Of a DNA stretch of 64,000 nt, positions 13,097 to 26,500 are shown one piece after another. Origin of the DNA: Monosporascus cannonballus (Eukaryota > Ascomycota > Sordariomycetes > Xylariales); NCBI GenBank assembly GCA_004154925.1, contig QJNS01000030.1, forward strand, positions 248,001 through 312,000. Reading direction: 5' to 3'. Under the pieces are notes generated by a model. It had not been told where the DNA came from. It ran no database searches and saw nothing but the letters and a program-made list of their open reading frames with translations. The translations under genes and the position numbers were made by a program. Each line of letters begins with the position of its first letter. Position 1 is the stretch's first letter.

Positions 13097-13468
13097 TGTT
13101 ACGGCTAGACGGTTTAACCAACTATTAAACCTTAGTCGTACGAGTTTATATTAGCAGGAATATCGTGGAAATCTGAGCAATAGATATAATAACGTATTAC
13201 GTCTCGTAATACTAAGGGTATTTTGGGTAACGAAATGTTATTACAAGCTGGTGCTATTTAGATTATAGAAATAATAAACGTATATATTTTTTTTCTTGGC
13301 TTAATTACTTATGATTATACGGCTGGTGGTGATTATGATCGCTTATAATCCTTTTTGATTATCTGTGATTACTGGTTTGGCAGTAATTACCGTTACGTAA
13401 CCCATGGGGCGGTCCGTATAATCCTTGTTTGACCGTCTTTTGAGGCCGGATTTCGTTAAGTCGTAATA
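13097..13468 (-). repeat. 3' LTR of element C (372 bp)
   Basis: Plus-strand ends are TGTTACGGCTAG and GTCGTAATA (decayed AACA). It has the same length as 26501-26872. The LTR end that carries CTAGCCGTCACA is shared with A, B and F. The U3 part differs and is shared with D. Confidence 0.92.
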
Positions 13469-13551
13469 CGATCTCCTCTTTTCCAAAATTTTGTCTTTAA
13501 GATTTCTTTTTTTTCTCGTTTGGTAAGTATTCTTTTTTTGTATTTTCGATT

Positions 13552-14066
13552 ATATTATTTCGTATTTCCAAGATTTGTTGCGTTCCTCGTTTTTTTACTG
13601 TTTATCGTATTAACTTTGTAAAAGCCTTTAACGAATTTGGGTACGAAATTATGCCTTACTTTTATTATTTTTTAAAAAACATAACGTGTAAAATAATGGA
13701 AAACGATTTAAGGTGAAAAAAATGTGTTAACTAAGGTCGATCCTGTAATGGTACCGGCGTACCCATTTTTTCCTTACAAAATATTCGTCGCAAATATTAA
13801 CGTTTAAAGCGCGAGAAAACGTTTATTAAAGAGCAATTATTAAAGTTTTAACGGCTTTATTTCGATGCTTAATGTTATTATTAAAAAAGATAAATAAAGT
13901 TTTTTTTCGTTTTATTTATTTACGTAAATAAAAGGCGTTAATTCGTTCGAAAGGTATTACCATAATACAGCGGAAGCTTTAACCGTTAAACGAATTAAAA
14001 GAATAAAAATGTGGGAAATAAAAATAGTTAAAGGCCGCTGTTACAATTATTATGCTAACGCATATC
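13552..14066 (+). pseudogene. Antisense zinc-cluster-like ORF of element C (long type)
   Basis: Opposite to pol, starting 83 bp from the 3' LTR. The start Met is decayed to ATA; I placed it by alignment with D. Counting from there, Cys46, Cys58 and Cys65 are intact, positions 36 and 39 are Tyr, and position 55 is a TGA. The Gly-Arg-Ser-Cys-Asn-Gly around the sixth ligand is the clearest view of that end of the motif in the window. A long basic and acidic helical tail continues with several stops (Gln or Trp codons lost) up to about 14060, where a solo LTR is inserted. This tail is absent from A, B and F. Confidence 0.6.
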
Positions 14067-14425
14067 TGGTACGACCTGACAAGCCACGGCCTCCAGGAAC
14101 GGTCGCAGCAGAGAGGGCCAAGAACACTATGTGGATCAGGTCACGTGATGGATTACCAATTCACTGGTGGTGAGCCAGTGAGCCGGATCACCAACTTACG
14201 GGTGGTGATCCAGCCAACGGAATAAGGATATATACGCTTATTATTTTCATAATTTAAATAGCTTTAACTTGCAATACTTATCAATATTAATCGTTTGTAA
14301 TAATAATGTATTAAGAGATGTAATACGATTATTATATCTATTACTTAGATTCCCACGATACTCCTGCCAACATAAACCGGTCGACTTAAGGTTTAATAGA
14401 TCGTTAAACCTCATAGCTCGTCACA
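14067..14425 (+). repeat. Solo chromovirus LTR inside element C (359 bp)
   Basis: Runs from TGGTACGACC to GTCACA with a perfect 5-bp duplication ATATC at 14062-14066 and 14426-14430, so it is a solo LTR left by recombination between the two LTRs of a full element. It is of the A/B/F type, with two 36-bp units and an intact CACGTG at 14142-14147. It has clearly fewer C-to-T changes than the DNA around it, so it probably arrived late. Confidence 0.93.
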
Positions 14426-14430
14426 ATATC

Positions 14431-15400
14431 GGGGCCGATTAGCCAGATATCCCGGCTATTAATCGGTCGGCTGTTAATTAGGATACGCCCGTCGTTATTA
14501 GTAAAAGTTTTTTAATAGGCGTTAGGCGTTAATAAGGTTTTTGGCAGGTTCCCAGGTATTTTCGAAATTCGGGTGTTTTTTTTATTTGATTAGGTACTAA
14601 ATAAGTTCGTTTTATTTTCATATGTCGAAGATTTTTTTTATTTCGTATATTTATTTGTTTTTTACTTCCATATTATTTTATACCGTATATACCTTAATTA
14701 TATCTGTTATTAATTCGAATAAAAAAACGTAAAAGATTAAATAGCATTTAATTTTTAGTAAAAATTCCAATTAGTAATTATTTTCTGAAATTTTTTCAGC
14801 GATTTTGTATAGACCGATATTTTGAAAATCGACTTTTTTTAATAGGCTTTTTCGTTTAAATATTTTTAATAACGAAAAAAACCATTTTCCTCTTTTCAAA
14901 AATTAATTTTTTTAATTTTGTCTAATTATAATACTTATTTATTTAATTTTGTACAAATTCGAACTCGGTTTTTATTTTTTTCATACAATTATAGGAACTG
15001 TTTTAATATAATAGTTATTTTGATATTAATTCAACTATTACTACGTATTTTTTAGTAAATCTTTAAAATAAAACTAAAATTTCCGCTTATAAATATTATT
15101 TTAATGTTTTCGTAATAACTGGTATTATAAGCTAGCTATATGATTAGTAATTTTTAACCTAATTATTTTGTTTGTAATTAATATAATATCGTAAATAAGT
15201 ATTTCAAATTTAATTTATCTATTTTATTTATTTATCCGTTTAGAATTTAAATACATAAAATAATTTATGGTTTAAACCGATTTATATTATTAAGCTTTGC
15301 CAAAACTTAAATGCAAATATCAATCTTTTGTTTAAAACGATTTTTATTAATAATCTGTATATGTTAAAAATATTTTTTAAAACAATATGTATTAATTATT
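14431..15400 (-). pseudogene. Element C pol, integrase C-terminus and chromodomain
   Basis: Segment of C between the solo LTR and element B. The chromodomain is at about 14500-14640 on the minus strand, with the usual order of aromatic and acidic residues. Further right is the C-terminal part of integrase. The piece continues at 22068 after removal of B: the sequence on both sides matches the uninterrupted copy in D near 28830. Confidence 0.75.
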
Positions 15401-15751
15401 TATTACGACCTAACAAGCCACGGTCTCCAGGAACGGTCGTAACGGAGAAGGCCAAAAAAACTATGTGGATCAGGTTACGTAATAGATCACCAGCTTACAG
15501 GTGGTAAGCCAGTGAGCCGGATTACCAACTTATTGGTAGTAATCCAACTAAAAAAAAAAGATATATACGTTTATTAATTTTATAATTTAAATAAATTTAG
15601 CTTATAATAATAATTCGTTATTTAAAGTATTTTTAATATTACGAAATATAATACGTTATTATATTTATTATTTAGATTTTTACGATATTCCTATTAATAT
15701 AAACTTATCGACTTAAGGTTTAATAATTAATTAAACCGTTAAGCCGTTATA
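15401..15751 (+). repeat. 5' LTR of element B (351 bp)
   Basis: Begins TATTACGACC and ends GTTATA (decayed GTCACA). It has one 36-bp unit fewer than the 3' LTR of the same element; otherwise the two align along their whole length. Confidence 0.93.
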
Positions 15752-18700
15752 CGTTATAAATTTTTGTTTAATAATACCGTTAAATTTTAAACAATATTTA
15801 ATATTATTAAAATATCGACCAATATTTAAAAAACCTTTATTTAATAACTTTAAGTTCAAATTCGGAAGCTAAAAAGAAAAATCCGATAATTTAAGGTTAC
15901 ACTATCTGCCTAATTCTTTTTTGCTCGTATAAAGCTAAAAAAAGCCAGAACCTTACGATAAAAAAAATAAACTTTAAACCTTTTTGATTTAAGCACGAAT
16001 TTACTTTCGTTTTTTAAACCTTAACGACCTAACGGATATAATTTTAATAATAAGAATATATTTAACAAAGAATACGGCGAATTAATTTAAACCTATTATA
16101 AAAAATGTTTTAAAAATAAAAAAACAAATAAAAAAAATTTTATTAATAAGACTTTTTTAATTTATATTAATTTCGAAAATAAAATACGCGATAATTTTGG
16201 CAATTTGGATAAAAAACGATTAACGGTTTAATAACTTTTATAATTCCGATAAAAAGGATTTATATCTAAATACGTTATAACTTTTAAAAGTTTTATAATT
16301 AAAATCGGATAACGAAATAATAAAACCGACGTTTTTATCAATATATTTTATAAAAGGTTAAAGGATAATATAAAAAATAAAATTATTCGGATTAAACGAT
16401 TAATGGTTTTAAATCGGTATATTATAAAAATAATTAAAATTAATAATCGATAATTTGAAAAACGATAAAACAAAGAATAATATGCCTTACGTTCGGGATA
16501 TAACAAATTTAATTAAGGGAAAAAACGAAACGTACTTTTTACTTTTTACGAAACGGCGTTAGGATTTATAAAATTCGGCATTATCTATAAACAAAATTAA
16601 AACTAGATTAAATGCTTTAATTATGGCGAAATAGAACATAAGGCTTATAAATATAAAAAGCCTAAGAAATAATAATAAGATAACTAGACCCCTATATCGA
16701 AAAAATAATCCAGGAATAATTAAGGAAATAATAATAAAGTTATTAACATAATTTAAATATAAATTAAGTTTATAATAAAAAGTTCAATAAGGATTATTAC
16801 GATAAGAAATCCGACGAAAAATGCAAAAAGCTAAAAAGCTAACTTAATACATAACGTAAATATAACAAATGATATTATAAAAATAATTACGCAAATATTA
16901 AGATTAAATAAAAAAAGTTTATCCCGGAACCCCCGATCGATACGGCAAAATATATATTATATATTGTCGACGACGAAAATATCCCGATTACGAAAAATAA
17001 AAATAATATATTTATATACGAATTACTTATATATATTATAAGAGATTCAACTTTTTAAATCGTACCGGGCATAATAAAAATAATAAATAATAATATCGAC
17101 AACTTCAAACCATAACCCTAAAAAATAATTAGCAATTAGCCGAAGCGGAAAATTAACTCGAAAAAAAAACAATACTTATAAGAAAACCCTTTTTATTATT
17201 ATAAATATTATAATTATTAAACGGAAAAAAAGTTAATTTAGCGTACGGTAAAAAAAACATTATTAAAAAGTTATTACGGACCTTTATTTTTAATTAATAT
17301 TTACCGCAAATTCCTAGAAAAAAAGTTATTAAGAAAAAAATACGTTAATTTACAGAAAAATTTTGGAATAATAACCAAAATGACGAATAATAGGATATAA
17401 TTACAAACATAAAAAAATAATTTACTTAATAAGAAAAAGAATTATAAAAAAATTAAAAACAATTAATACGGTTCGAAGGAACAATACGCCAACAATAACA
17501 ATAAATATAACAGCTTAACGCATTAAACGAAGAAATATAAGCAAGGTTTAACCGATTCGAATAAAAATTAAAAAAAAAGATTACTTATAAAAAAGCCGTA
17601 AAATAATAAAAGCTAAAGAAATTAAAGGGAATTTCCGAAAAAGGTTTTAAACGTAACAATAAAAAACGTTAACGACCTTATTACCTTAAAAATACGAATC
17701 GGAACGTATTGGTATACCGTAATAATAAACTACGGAACTTTGGGCGGAAATTATATTGCACCGGATATAATTAATAAATTTAAATTACTATGGAGATATA
17801 AGTTAAAACCTTATATAGCGACAAATACCAAAAGTTAGGAATTTGCTTACGATAACGGAAAAATTATACGCAAAATTAATTATTTCGCAATTTTTATTCA
17901 AAAATAATATTAAACGGTTAATTTTAATATCGTTTTATTTAGGAATTACGATATGATCTTAAGATTATTATGGAAACGCCAATACGGAATTTTGATTAAC
18001 GGCGGAACTAGCTAAATAAAATTTATTTTATTTTCTGTTAATAAATAAAGGGAAAAAAAATTAAGATCTTAATATTCGATCGATAATAATAAAAAATGCA
18101 GGTATGAAAATATGATAAATACATTATTACTTAAAGGAATAAAATATAAAAAAAAGAACAGGTATTAAAAAAATATAACGTATTATTATTATTATTAAAG
18201 CGAAATTAAAGTAATTAAATAACGATCTGAAATAATAAGAATATTAATTCCAAAAATTAAAAATTTTAATTAATATATTATTATAATATTATAAATACGA
18301 ATAATTTTTTAAGAAAAAATTTAATACGAAATTATTAAATTATAATGAATAAAATTATAAAATACTTCTTAAAAAAAGGGTTTTCGACAAAGTTTTACCT
18401 TATTTATAATCTTAATAAAAACAAATTACGTACTTTCAAAAAATACCTGGAAAATCGGCTATAAAAAGGATGGATTCGATTTTCGAAGTTATTAATAAAA
18501 TATTTAATATTTTTCGTACCTAAGAAAAATAAAAAATTATAACTTATAGTTAATTATCGATAATTAAACGATATTATTATTAAAAATCAAATACTATTGC
18601 TTTTAATTACGGAAATAAAAAACCAACTTTACGAAACCAAATAATTCATAATATTTAATCTTAAAAATAAATATAATATTATTAAAATTAAAATAAAATA

Positions 18701-21100
18701 CGAATAAAAAATAATATTTAAAACGAAATACGGATTATTTAAATATTTGGTTATATTAATAAAACTTACAAACGTATTAATAACCTTTTAACGAATAATT
18801 AATTATATATTACGAAAATATCTCGATATTTTTGTTGTTTGTTATTTTAACGACAGTTTTATTTTTTTAAAAACGGAAAAAATATATATAAAATACGTTT
18901 ATAAAGTTTTTTAAACTTTATAGGACGCAAAATTACTTATTAATGCAGAAAAAAATTAGTTCTATATATAAAATTTAGAATATCTAGGATATATTATTAC
19001 CTTAAAACATATCAAAATAAACCTTAAAAAAATCGCTGTAATTATAGAATAGTAAATATTAATAATAATCAAAAAAGTATAAGTATTCCTTGGATTTGCC
19101 AATTATTATTAGAAATTTATTCGAAATTTTAGTAAAATAATTATATCTTTAATAAATTTTACAGAAAAAAAGAATTTAAATAAACGCCAGATATGGAAAA
19201 AGCATTTTAAAATATCAAAAATACAATTATTAACGAACCAATATTAATTATGTACGATTTAAACCGTCCCGTTAAATTAAAAACCGATATTTCGGATTAT
19301 GCATTAAACGTAATAATCGGAAACGAAATAATTAAGGCAAAATATACCTTATTGTATTTTTTTCGTATAAATTAAAAAAAACCGAACTTAATTACGGTAT
19401 TCCAAATAAAGAATTTATGGCCATTATTATGGCATTTCGGAAATTTAGGCATTTTATAAAGGAAAATTTACATCAGATTAAAGTTTAAACGGATCATTAA
19501 AATTTTACCTAATTTATTACGACTAAAAAACTTACAACACGATAATTAAAATACGCAGAAAAATTGGCGAACTTTAATATGGTTATTATTTATAAGAAAG
19601 GATTAGAAAATAGTAAAACAAATACTTTAAATAAGTAATTAGATTTCGAAAAAAAATTAATTAAAATTAGCCATATAATTTATAATATTATTATAAAAGG
19701 ATATTTACGTTTACGATAGATTACGACAATTCGGGTAATACTTAATAATATTTATTAAAAAATCTAATAATATAATAATAATTTTCCAGAAAACCAAAAA
19801 TAAATAAAATACAAATAATAAAAAAATACTAAAAGTATTTAATACAAAAAATAAACAAATATTAATTATACGGATATTTAAGGGTTTATAAAATTTTAAA
19901 ACGATTTTAACGTATATACTTTTTTTAAAAAATAAAATTAACGGTACAGAAAATTATACGGCAATACGGTATTTACGTTAAAAGAAAAGGTTCGACGCTA
20001 TAAGCTATACGGAAAATTACAGCTATTATTAGTTATAAAGCGATTATAATATTTAATTATATTTAATTTTATTATTAAGTTTTTTATTTTAAAAAATTTA
20101 ATTACCAGAATATATTATAATAGTATTTTCGTAATCGTCGACCGATTCACAAAATTTCCTTATTTCCTATTATATTATAAGAATATAAACGCCGAATAAT
20201 TAGTATATATTTTTTTTAAATATATTTTTAACATATATAAATTATTAATAAAAACTATATTAAATAAAAAATCGATATTTACGTTTACATTTTAATAAGG
20301 TTTTATGGCATAAATCGATTTAAATCATAAATTATTTAACGTGTTTAAACCTTAAACGGATAAATAAATAAAACAAATAAACCATATTTTAAAAATTTAC
20401 TTATAATATTATATTAATTACGAACAAAATAACTAGGTTAAAAAATTACCGATTACTTAATTACCTTATAATATTAGTTATTATAAAAACATTAAAATAA
20501 TACTTATAAATGCAAATTTTAATTTTATTTTAAAGATTTAGAAGAAAACGTACGATAATGGTTTAATTAATATTAAAATAATCCTTATATTAAAATAATT
20601 ACGACGGCTATATCAAAAAATAAAATTAAAATTAAAATTCGTACGAAATTAAATAAATAAATATTATAATTAAAAAAGGTTAAAAAAAATTAATTTTCGA
20701 AAAAGGGAAAATGGTTTTTTTCGCCATAAAAAACACTTAAATAAAACGACTTAGCAAAAAATTCGATTTCAAATATATCGGTCCATATAAAATCGCCAAG
20801 AAAATCTTAAAAAATAATTATTAATTAGAATTTTTATTAAAAATTAAATTTCATTTAATTTTTTATATTTCCTTATTCGAATTAATAATAAATATAATCA
20901 AAATGTATACGGTATAAAATAACGTAAAAATAAAAACGAATAAGCATACGAAATAAAGAAAATACTTAATATATGAAAATAAAACGGATTTACCCAGTAC
21001 TTAATTAAATAAAAAAAATACCCAAATTCCGAAAATATTTAGAAACCTGTTAAAAATCTTATTAACGCCCAGTACCTATTAAAAAAATTTTATTAATAAC
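15752..21100 (+). pseudogene. gag-pol relic of element B
   Basis: Leader, then Gag. The protease lies at about 17660-18030, where the Gly-Gly-Asn-Tyr-Ile-Ala-Pro flank after the active site is plain and the catalytic Asp has become Asn. RT is at about 18430-18960; its YLDD box at about 18842-18853 has decayed to Tyr-Phe-Asn-Asp. RNase H is at about 19200-19520, integrase at about 19850-20400 and the chromodomain at about 20930-21090. The Trp of the chromodomain are stops. The polyprotein is dead. The order PR-RT-RH-INT-chromodomain is diagnostic of Ty3/Gypsy chromoviruses. Confidence 0.85.
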
Positions 21101-21313
21101 GGCGGAATTATTCGAAATAATGGCGTCCCAATTTACGAAATTTACGAAAAAAAACCCTTGGTCCATCATATTTTAATTAATAACGTTTACTTTTCCTAAG
21201 GCCTAAATCTCGATTACGGATTCCGATTCCAATTGTATAAGGTCGTTAAAATTATTTAAAAATTAAAGAGTACGATTAACAAGTTTCGTACCTTAAAACT
21301 AATAATGTTAACG

Positions 21314-21631
21314 TTAACGACGTATACAAAAAAAATGCGTAAAAGCTTTGGATAAAGATTTTTCGGCCGTTAATTCTTTTTTTTTTAATTTTTTCAATTT
21401 TACGATATGGCAATTAATCATGAAAATAAGGATTTTTATTCCGTTATACGAATGATTTCGACGAACACATTTATTATAACGAAAAACCCTATCCATTATT
21501 TGGTAATTAAGCTGCCGAACAAAACAGAAAAAATAAGGCATTACGTCAAAACTTTCGAGTTTAATTAAATTAGCCAAGGCATGTTGTTATTCGGATTTGC
21601 GAAAACGATATTTGGACATACCGGAAGACAT
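21314..21631 (-). pseudogene. Antisense zinc-cluster-like ORF of element B (one stop)
   Basis: A frame of 106 codons including the stop, the same length as in A and F, starting 44 bp from the 3' LTR. One TAA at codon 15 breaks it; an in-frame Met-like start further in would give 87 residues. Cys36 and Cys55 survive. Positions 33, 43, 52 and 62 are Tyr. After the fifth ligand the Val-Arg-Arg and the Lys-Lys-Leu-Lys-Lys helix are conserved with A and F. Cysteines kept here are complementary to those kept in A and F (Cys43), so the copies together support a six-ligand ancestor. Confidence 0.6.
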
Positions 21632-21675
21632 ATTAAAGAAATCTTGAGGGCAAGATTTTGGGAGAGGGGAAATCG

Positions 21676-22062
21676 TGTTACGACCTAACAAGCCACGGTC
21701 TCCAGGAACGGTCGTAACGGAGAAGGCCAAGAAAACTATGTGGATCAAGTTACGTGATGGATCACCAGCTCACAGGTGGTAAGCCAGTGAGCCGGATTAC
21801 CAATTCACTGGTGGTAAGCCAGTAAGCCGGATTACCAACTTACTGGTGGTAATCTAGCTAAAAAAAAAAGGATATATATGCTTATTAATTCCATAATTTA
21901 GATAATTTCAGCTTGCAATAATAATGTATTACCTAAGGTACCCTTAATATTACGAAACGTAATACGTTATTATATTTATTGCTCAGATTCTTACGATACT
22001 CCTGCCAATATAAACCCGTCGACTTAAGGTTTAATAATTGGTTAAACCGCCTAGCCGTCACA
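21676..22062 (+). repeat. 3' LTR of element B (387 bp)
   Basis: TGTTACGACC to CTAGCCGTCACA, with both termini undecayed. A purine tract (about 21660-21675) precedes it. It contains one more 36-bp unit than the 5' LTR of the same element. Confidence 0.95.
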
Positions 22063-22067
22063 TTATT

Positions 22068-25000
22068 CGGCGTTTATATCTTTATAATATGGTAAAAAAT
22101 AGAAAGATTTCGTAAGTCGGTCGACGATTACGAAAATCTATCGTAATATATTTCCCTAACTAGAATTTTTGATATAAAAAATTTAATAATAAAATCGAAT
22201 ATAATTAAATATCATAATGGTTTTGCAATTAATAATAACTGTACTTTTCCGTATGGCTTATAGCGTCAAACTTTTACTTTAACGCAAATATCGTATTATC
22301 GTATAACTTTTTATACCGTTATTTTTATTTTTTAAAAAATATATATATTAAAGCCATTTTAAGGTTTTATGGATTCCTGGGTATCCGTATAACTAATATT
22401 TATATATACCTTATATTAGATTTTTCTAATATTCTTTCAAAATTTATATTTTGTCCGTTTTTTAGGTTTTTGAAAAACTATCGTTATATTGCTAAATTTT
22501 CTAATATATATTTAAAAGTACTATTCGAATTATCGCAATTTGTCGTAAACGTAAGTATCTTTTTATGGTAGTATCAAAAATTATACGGTTAACTTTAATT
22601 AACTTTTTTTCGAAATCTAATCGGTTGCTTAAAGCGTTTAGTTTAATATTTTTTAAACTTTTTTTATAAATAATAACGAAATCGAAATTCGCTAATTTTT
22701 CCGTATATCTTAATTATCGTCCTATAAATTCTCTGGTTATAATAAATCGGGTAAGGTTTTAATAATCTATATAAACCTTAACTTAGTATAAGTTTTCCTT
22801 TAAGAAATACTTAAATTTTCGAAATGCCATAATAATGGCCATAAATTCTTTATCTGGGATGCCGTAATTAAATTCGGTTCTTTTTAATTTATACGAAAAG
22901 AATATAATAAGGTACAATTTGCCTTAATTATTTCGTTATCCGATTATTATATTTAACGCATAATCCAACATATCGGTTTTTAATTTAACGGGACGGTTTA
23001 GATCGTACATAATTAATATTAATTTGTGAATAATTATATCCTTAATATCTTAAAATACCTTTTCCATATTTAGCATTTATTTAAATTTTTCTTTTCGTAA
23101 AATTCTTTAAAGATATAATTATTTTATTGAAATCTCGAATAAATTTCCTGTAGTAATTGGCAAATCCGAAAAATGCCTATATTTTCTTAATTATTATTAA
23201 CGTTTGCTATTTTATAACGATAGCGATTTTCTTAAGGTTTATCCATATATATTTTGGAATAATAATATGTTTTAAATATTTTATTTTTTATTTGTAAAAT
23301 TAACTTTCCTTTATATTAACAAATAACTTTATGTCTTATAAAACTTAAAAAACCTTATAAACGTATCCTGTATGTATCTTTTCTGTTTTTAAAAAAATAA
23401 AAATTTTATCAGGATAATATACGACGAAAGTATTAAGATATTTTCGTAATACATAATTTATTTTTCGTTAGAAAGTTTTTAATACGTTCGTAAATCCTAT
23501 TAATATACTTAAATATTTAAATAATCTATATTTCGTCTTGAAAATTATTTTTCATTCGTATTTTTTTTAATTTTAATAAAATTTTATCCATTTTTAAAAT
23601 CGAATGCTATAAATTATTTAATTCCGTAAAATTTGTTTTTTATTTTCGTAATCAAAAATAATAATATTTAATCCTTAATAATAATATTATTTAATTATTA
23701 ATAATTATTTACAAATCTTAATTTTCCATTTTTTGGCACGAAAAATATTAGATATTTTACAAATAACTTTAAAGGTCGAATCTATTTTTTATAGCCGATT
23801 TTCCAGGTATTTTTTAAAAATACGTAATTCGTTTTTGCTAAGGTTATAAATAAAATAAAATTTCGCTAAGATTTTTCCTTAAGGATTATCTTATAATCTT
23901 ATTCGTTATATTCTAATAATTCTTATCGAACTCCTTTTTAAAAAGTTACTTATATCTATAATATTATGGTAACATATTCATTAGAGTTTTTAATTCTTTA
24001 GATTATTGTTCTTATTATTCCAAATTATTATTTAATTACATTAATTTCGTTTTAATAATACTAATAATACGTCGTATTTTTTTAATATATATTTTTTTTA
24101 TATTTTATTTTTTTAAATAATAAAATATCTGTTATATCTTTATATTTATATTTATTAATATTATCCATCGAATATTAAAATCTTAATTTTGTCTTTTTTT
24201 TATTTATTAATAAAATATAAAACAAATTTTACCTAGTTAGTTTCGTTATTAATTAAGATTCCATACTAATATATCCATAATAACTTTAAGATTATATCGT
24301 AATTTTTAAATAAAACGATATCGAAATTAATTATTTAATATCGTTTTTTAATAAAAATCTTACAATAATTAATTTCGCATATATTATTTCCGTTATTATA
24401 AGCAAATTCCTAATTTTCGGCATTTGTCATTATATAAGGTTTTAACTTATATTTCTAAAACAATTTAAATTTATTAATTATATTTGGTATAATATAATTT
24501 TTATCTATAATTTCGTAACTTACTATTATATTATATTAATACGTTCCGATTTATATATACAAAATAATAACGTTGTTAACGTTTTATATTACTATATTTA
24601 AAACCTTTTTTAAAAATTCCTTTTAAATTTTTTAAATTTTCTTATTTTGGCAACTCTTTATAAATAATTATTTCTTTTAATTTTTATTTGAATTTAATAA
24701 GCTTTATTTATATTTTTTTCGTTTAACGCGTTAAGCTATTATATTTATTATTATTACCGGCATATTATTTTTTCAAATAATATTAATTATTTTTAATTTT
24801 TTATAACTTTTCTTTATATAATAAACTATTTTCTTATATTTGCGATTATATTCTAATATACGTTATTTTAATTATCGTTCCAAAAATCTTTTATAAACTA
24901 ATATATTATTTTTCCTTAATAATTTTTTTTTCGTAAAAATTTATAATAAATATTAATTAAAAATAAAAATCCGTAATACCTTTTTAATAGTATTTTTCTA

Positions 25001-26500
25001 CCGTACGCTAAATTAATCCTTTTCCCGTTTAATAACTATATTATTTATAATAATAAAAAAGGTTTTTTTACCGGCATTATTTTTTTTGGGCTAACTTTTT
25101 ATTTCGGCTAATTACTGGATATTTTCTAGGGTTATAATTCGAAAATATCGATATTATTATTTATCGTTTTTATTATTTCCGGTACAATTTAAAAAATCGA
25201 ATTCTTTGTAATATATGTAAGTAATTCGTTTGTAAATATGTTATTTTTATTTTTCGTAATCGGGATATTTTCGTCGTTGACAGTATATAGCGTATATTCT
25301 GCCGTATTGATCGGATATTCCGGGATAAAGTTTTTCTGTCCAATCTCGATATTTGCGTAACTATTCTTTAATGCTTTTTATTATATTTACGATATTTTTT
25401 AAATTAACTTGTTGATTTTTTGCATTTTTCGTCGAATTTCTTATCGTAATAATCCTTATTAGACCTTTTGCCATAAGCTTAATACGTATTTGGCTTAAAT
25501 TATGTTAATAACCTTATTATCGTTTCCTTAATTATTCTCAGATTATTTTTCCGATATAGGTATCCAGTTATTTTATTATGGCCTTATGGATTTTTTGTAC
25601 TTATAAACCTTATATCCTATTTTGCCATAATTAAAATATTTAATCTGGTTCTAATTTTATCTGTGGGTAACGCCGAGTTCTATATGTCCTAGCGCCGTTT
25701 TTTTAAAAAAATAAAAAACGTATTTCGTTTTTTCCTTTAATTAAGCTTATTATATTCCGAACGTAAAACATATTTTGCTTTTTTTATCGTTTTTCAAACT
25801 ATTAATGATTAATTTTAATTACTTTTATAATATATTAATTTAAGATAATTAATTATTTAAACCGAATAATTTTATTTTTTATATTATTTCTTAATTTCTT
25901 ATAAAACATATTAATAAAAATATCGGCCTTGTTATTTTCCTATTTTGTTTTAACCGCAAAACCTTTAAAGGTTACGGTATATTTAAATATAAATCCTTTT
26001 TATCGGAATTATAAAAGTTATTAGGTTATAAATTATTTTTTATTCGGATTACCGAAATTATCGTGCATTTAATTTTCGAAATTAATATAAAGTAAAAAAC
26101 TTTCGTTAATAAAATCTTTTTTAGCCGATTTTCTTATTTCTAAAAAATATCTCATAATAGGTTTAAACCAATTAACCGCATTTCTCGTCAGGCATATTTT
26201 TACTACTAGGACTATATCCGCTAGGTTATTAAGGTTTAAAAAACGAAAGTAAATTCGTACCTAAGTTAAAAAGGTTTAAGGGTTGCCCTTTTTATCGTAA
26301 GGTTCCGGCTTTTTAGGCTTTATACGGGCGAAAAAGGTTTGAGCAGGTAACGTAGCCCTAAGTTATCGGACTTTTTTTTCCAGCTCCCGAATTCGAACCT
26401 AAAGCTGTTAAGTAAGGGTTTTTTAAATATTAGTTAATATTTTAACAATGTTAAATATTACTTAAAGTTTAACGGTATTACTAAATAAAAGCTTGTAACG
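22068..26500 (-). pseudogene. Element C gag-pol (integrase to Gag and leader)
   Basis: Continuation of C on the minus strand: integrase on the left, then RNase H, RT, protease and Gag to the right, ending with the 5' leader at about 26400-26500. The leader reads CGTTACAAGC on the coding strand just after the 5' LTR, as in the other copies. Stops occur throughout. At about 26200-26420 the sequence is a little richer in G+C; this block recurs in D and E and so belongs to the leader/Gag zone. Confidence 0.78.

Larger units (their letters stand above)
15401..22062 (+). mobile_element. Element B: complete chromovirus inserted in C
   Basis: The most complete element of the A/B/F/G type. The 5' LTR is 15401-15751, the 3' LTR is 21676-22062, and the duplication TTATT is perfect at 15396-15400 and 22063-22067. 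Total length is 6,662 bp. It lies on the plus strand, opposite to its host C. The bases after the 5' LTR (CGTTATAAA, CGCTGCAAG-like in E) contain no TGG even allowing for RIP, so a standard tRNA primer site directly at the LTR is not seen. RIP has destroyed all long frames. Confidence 0.95.
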
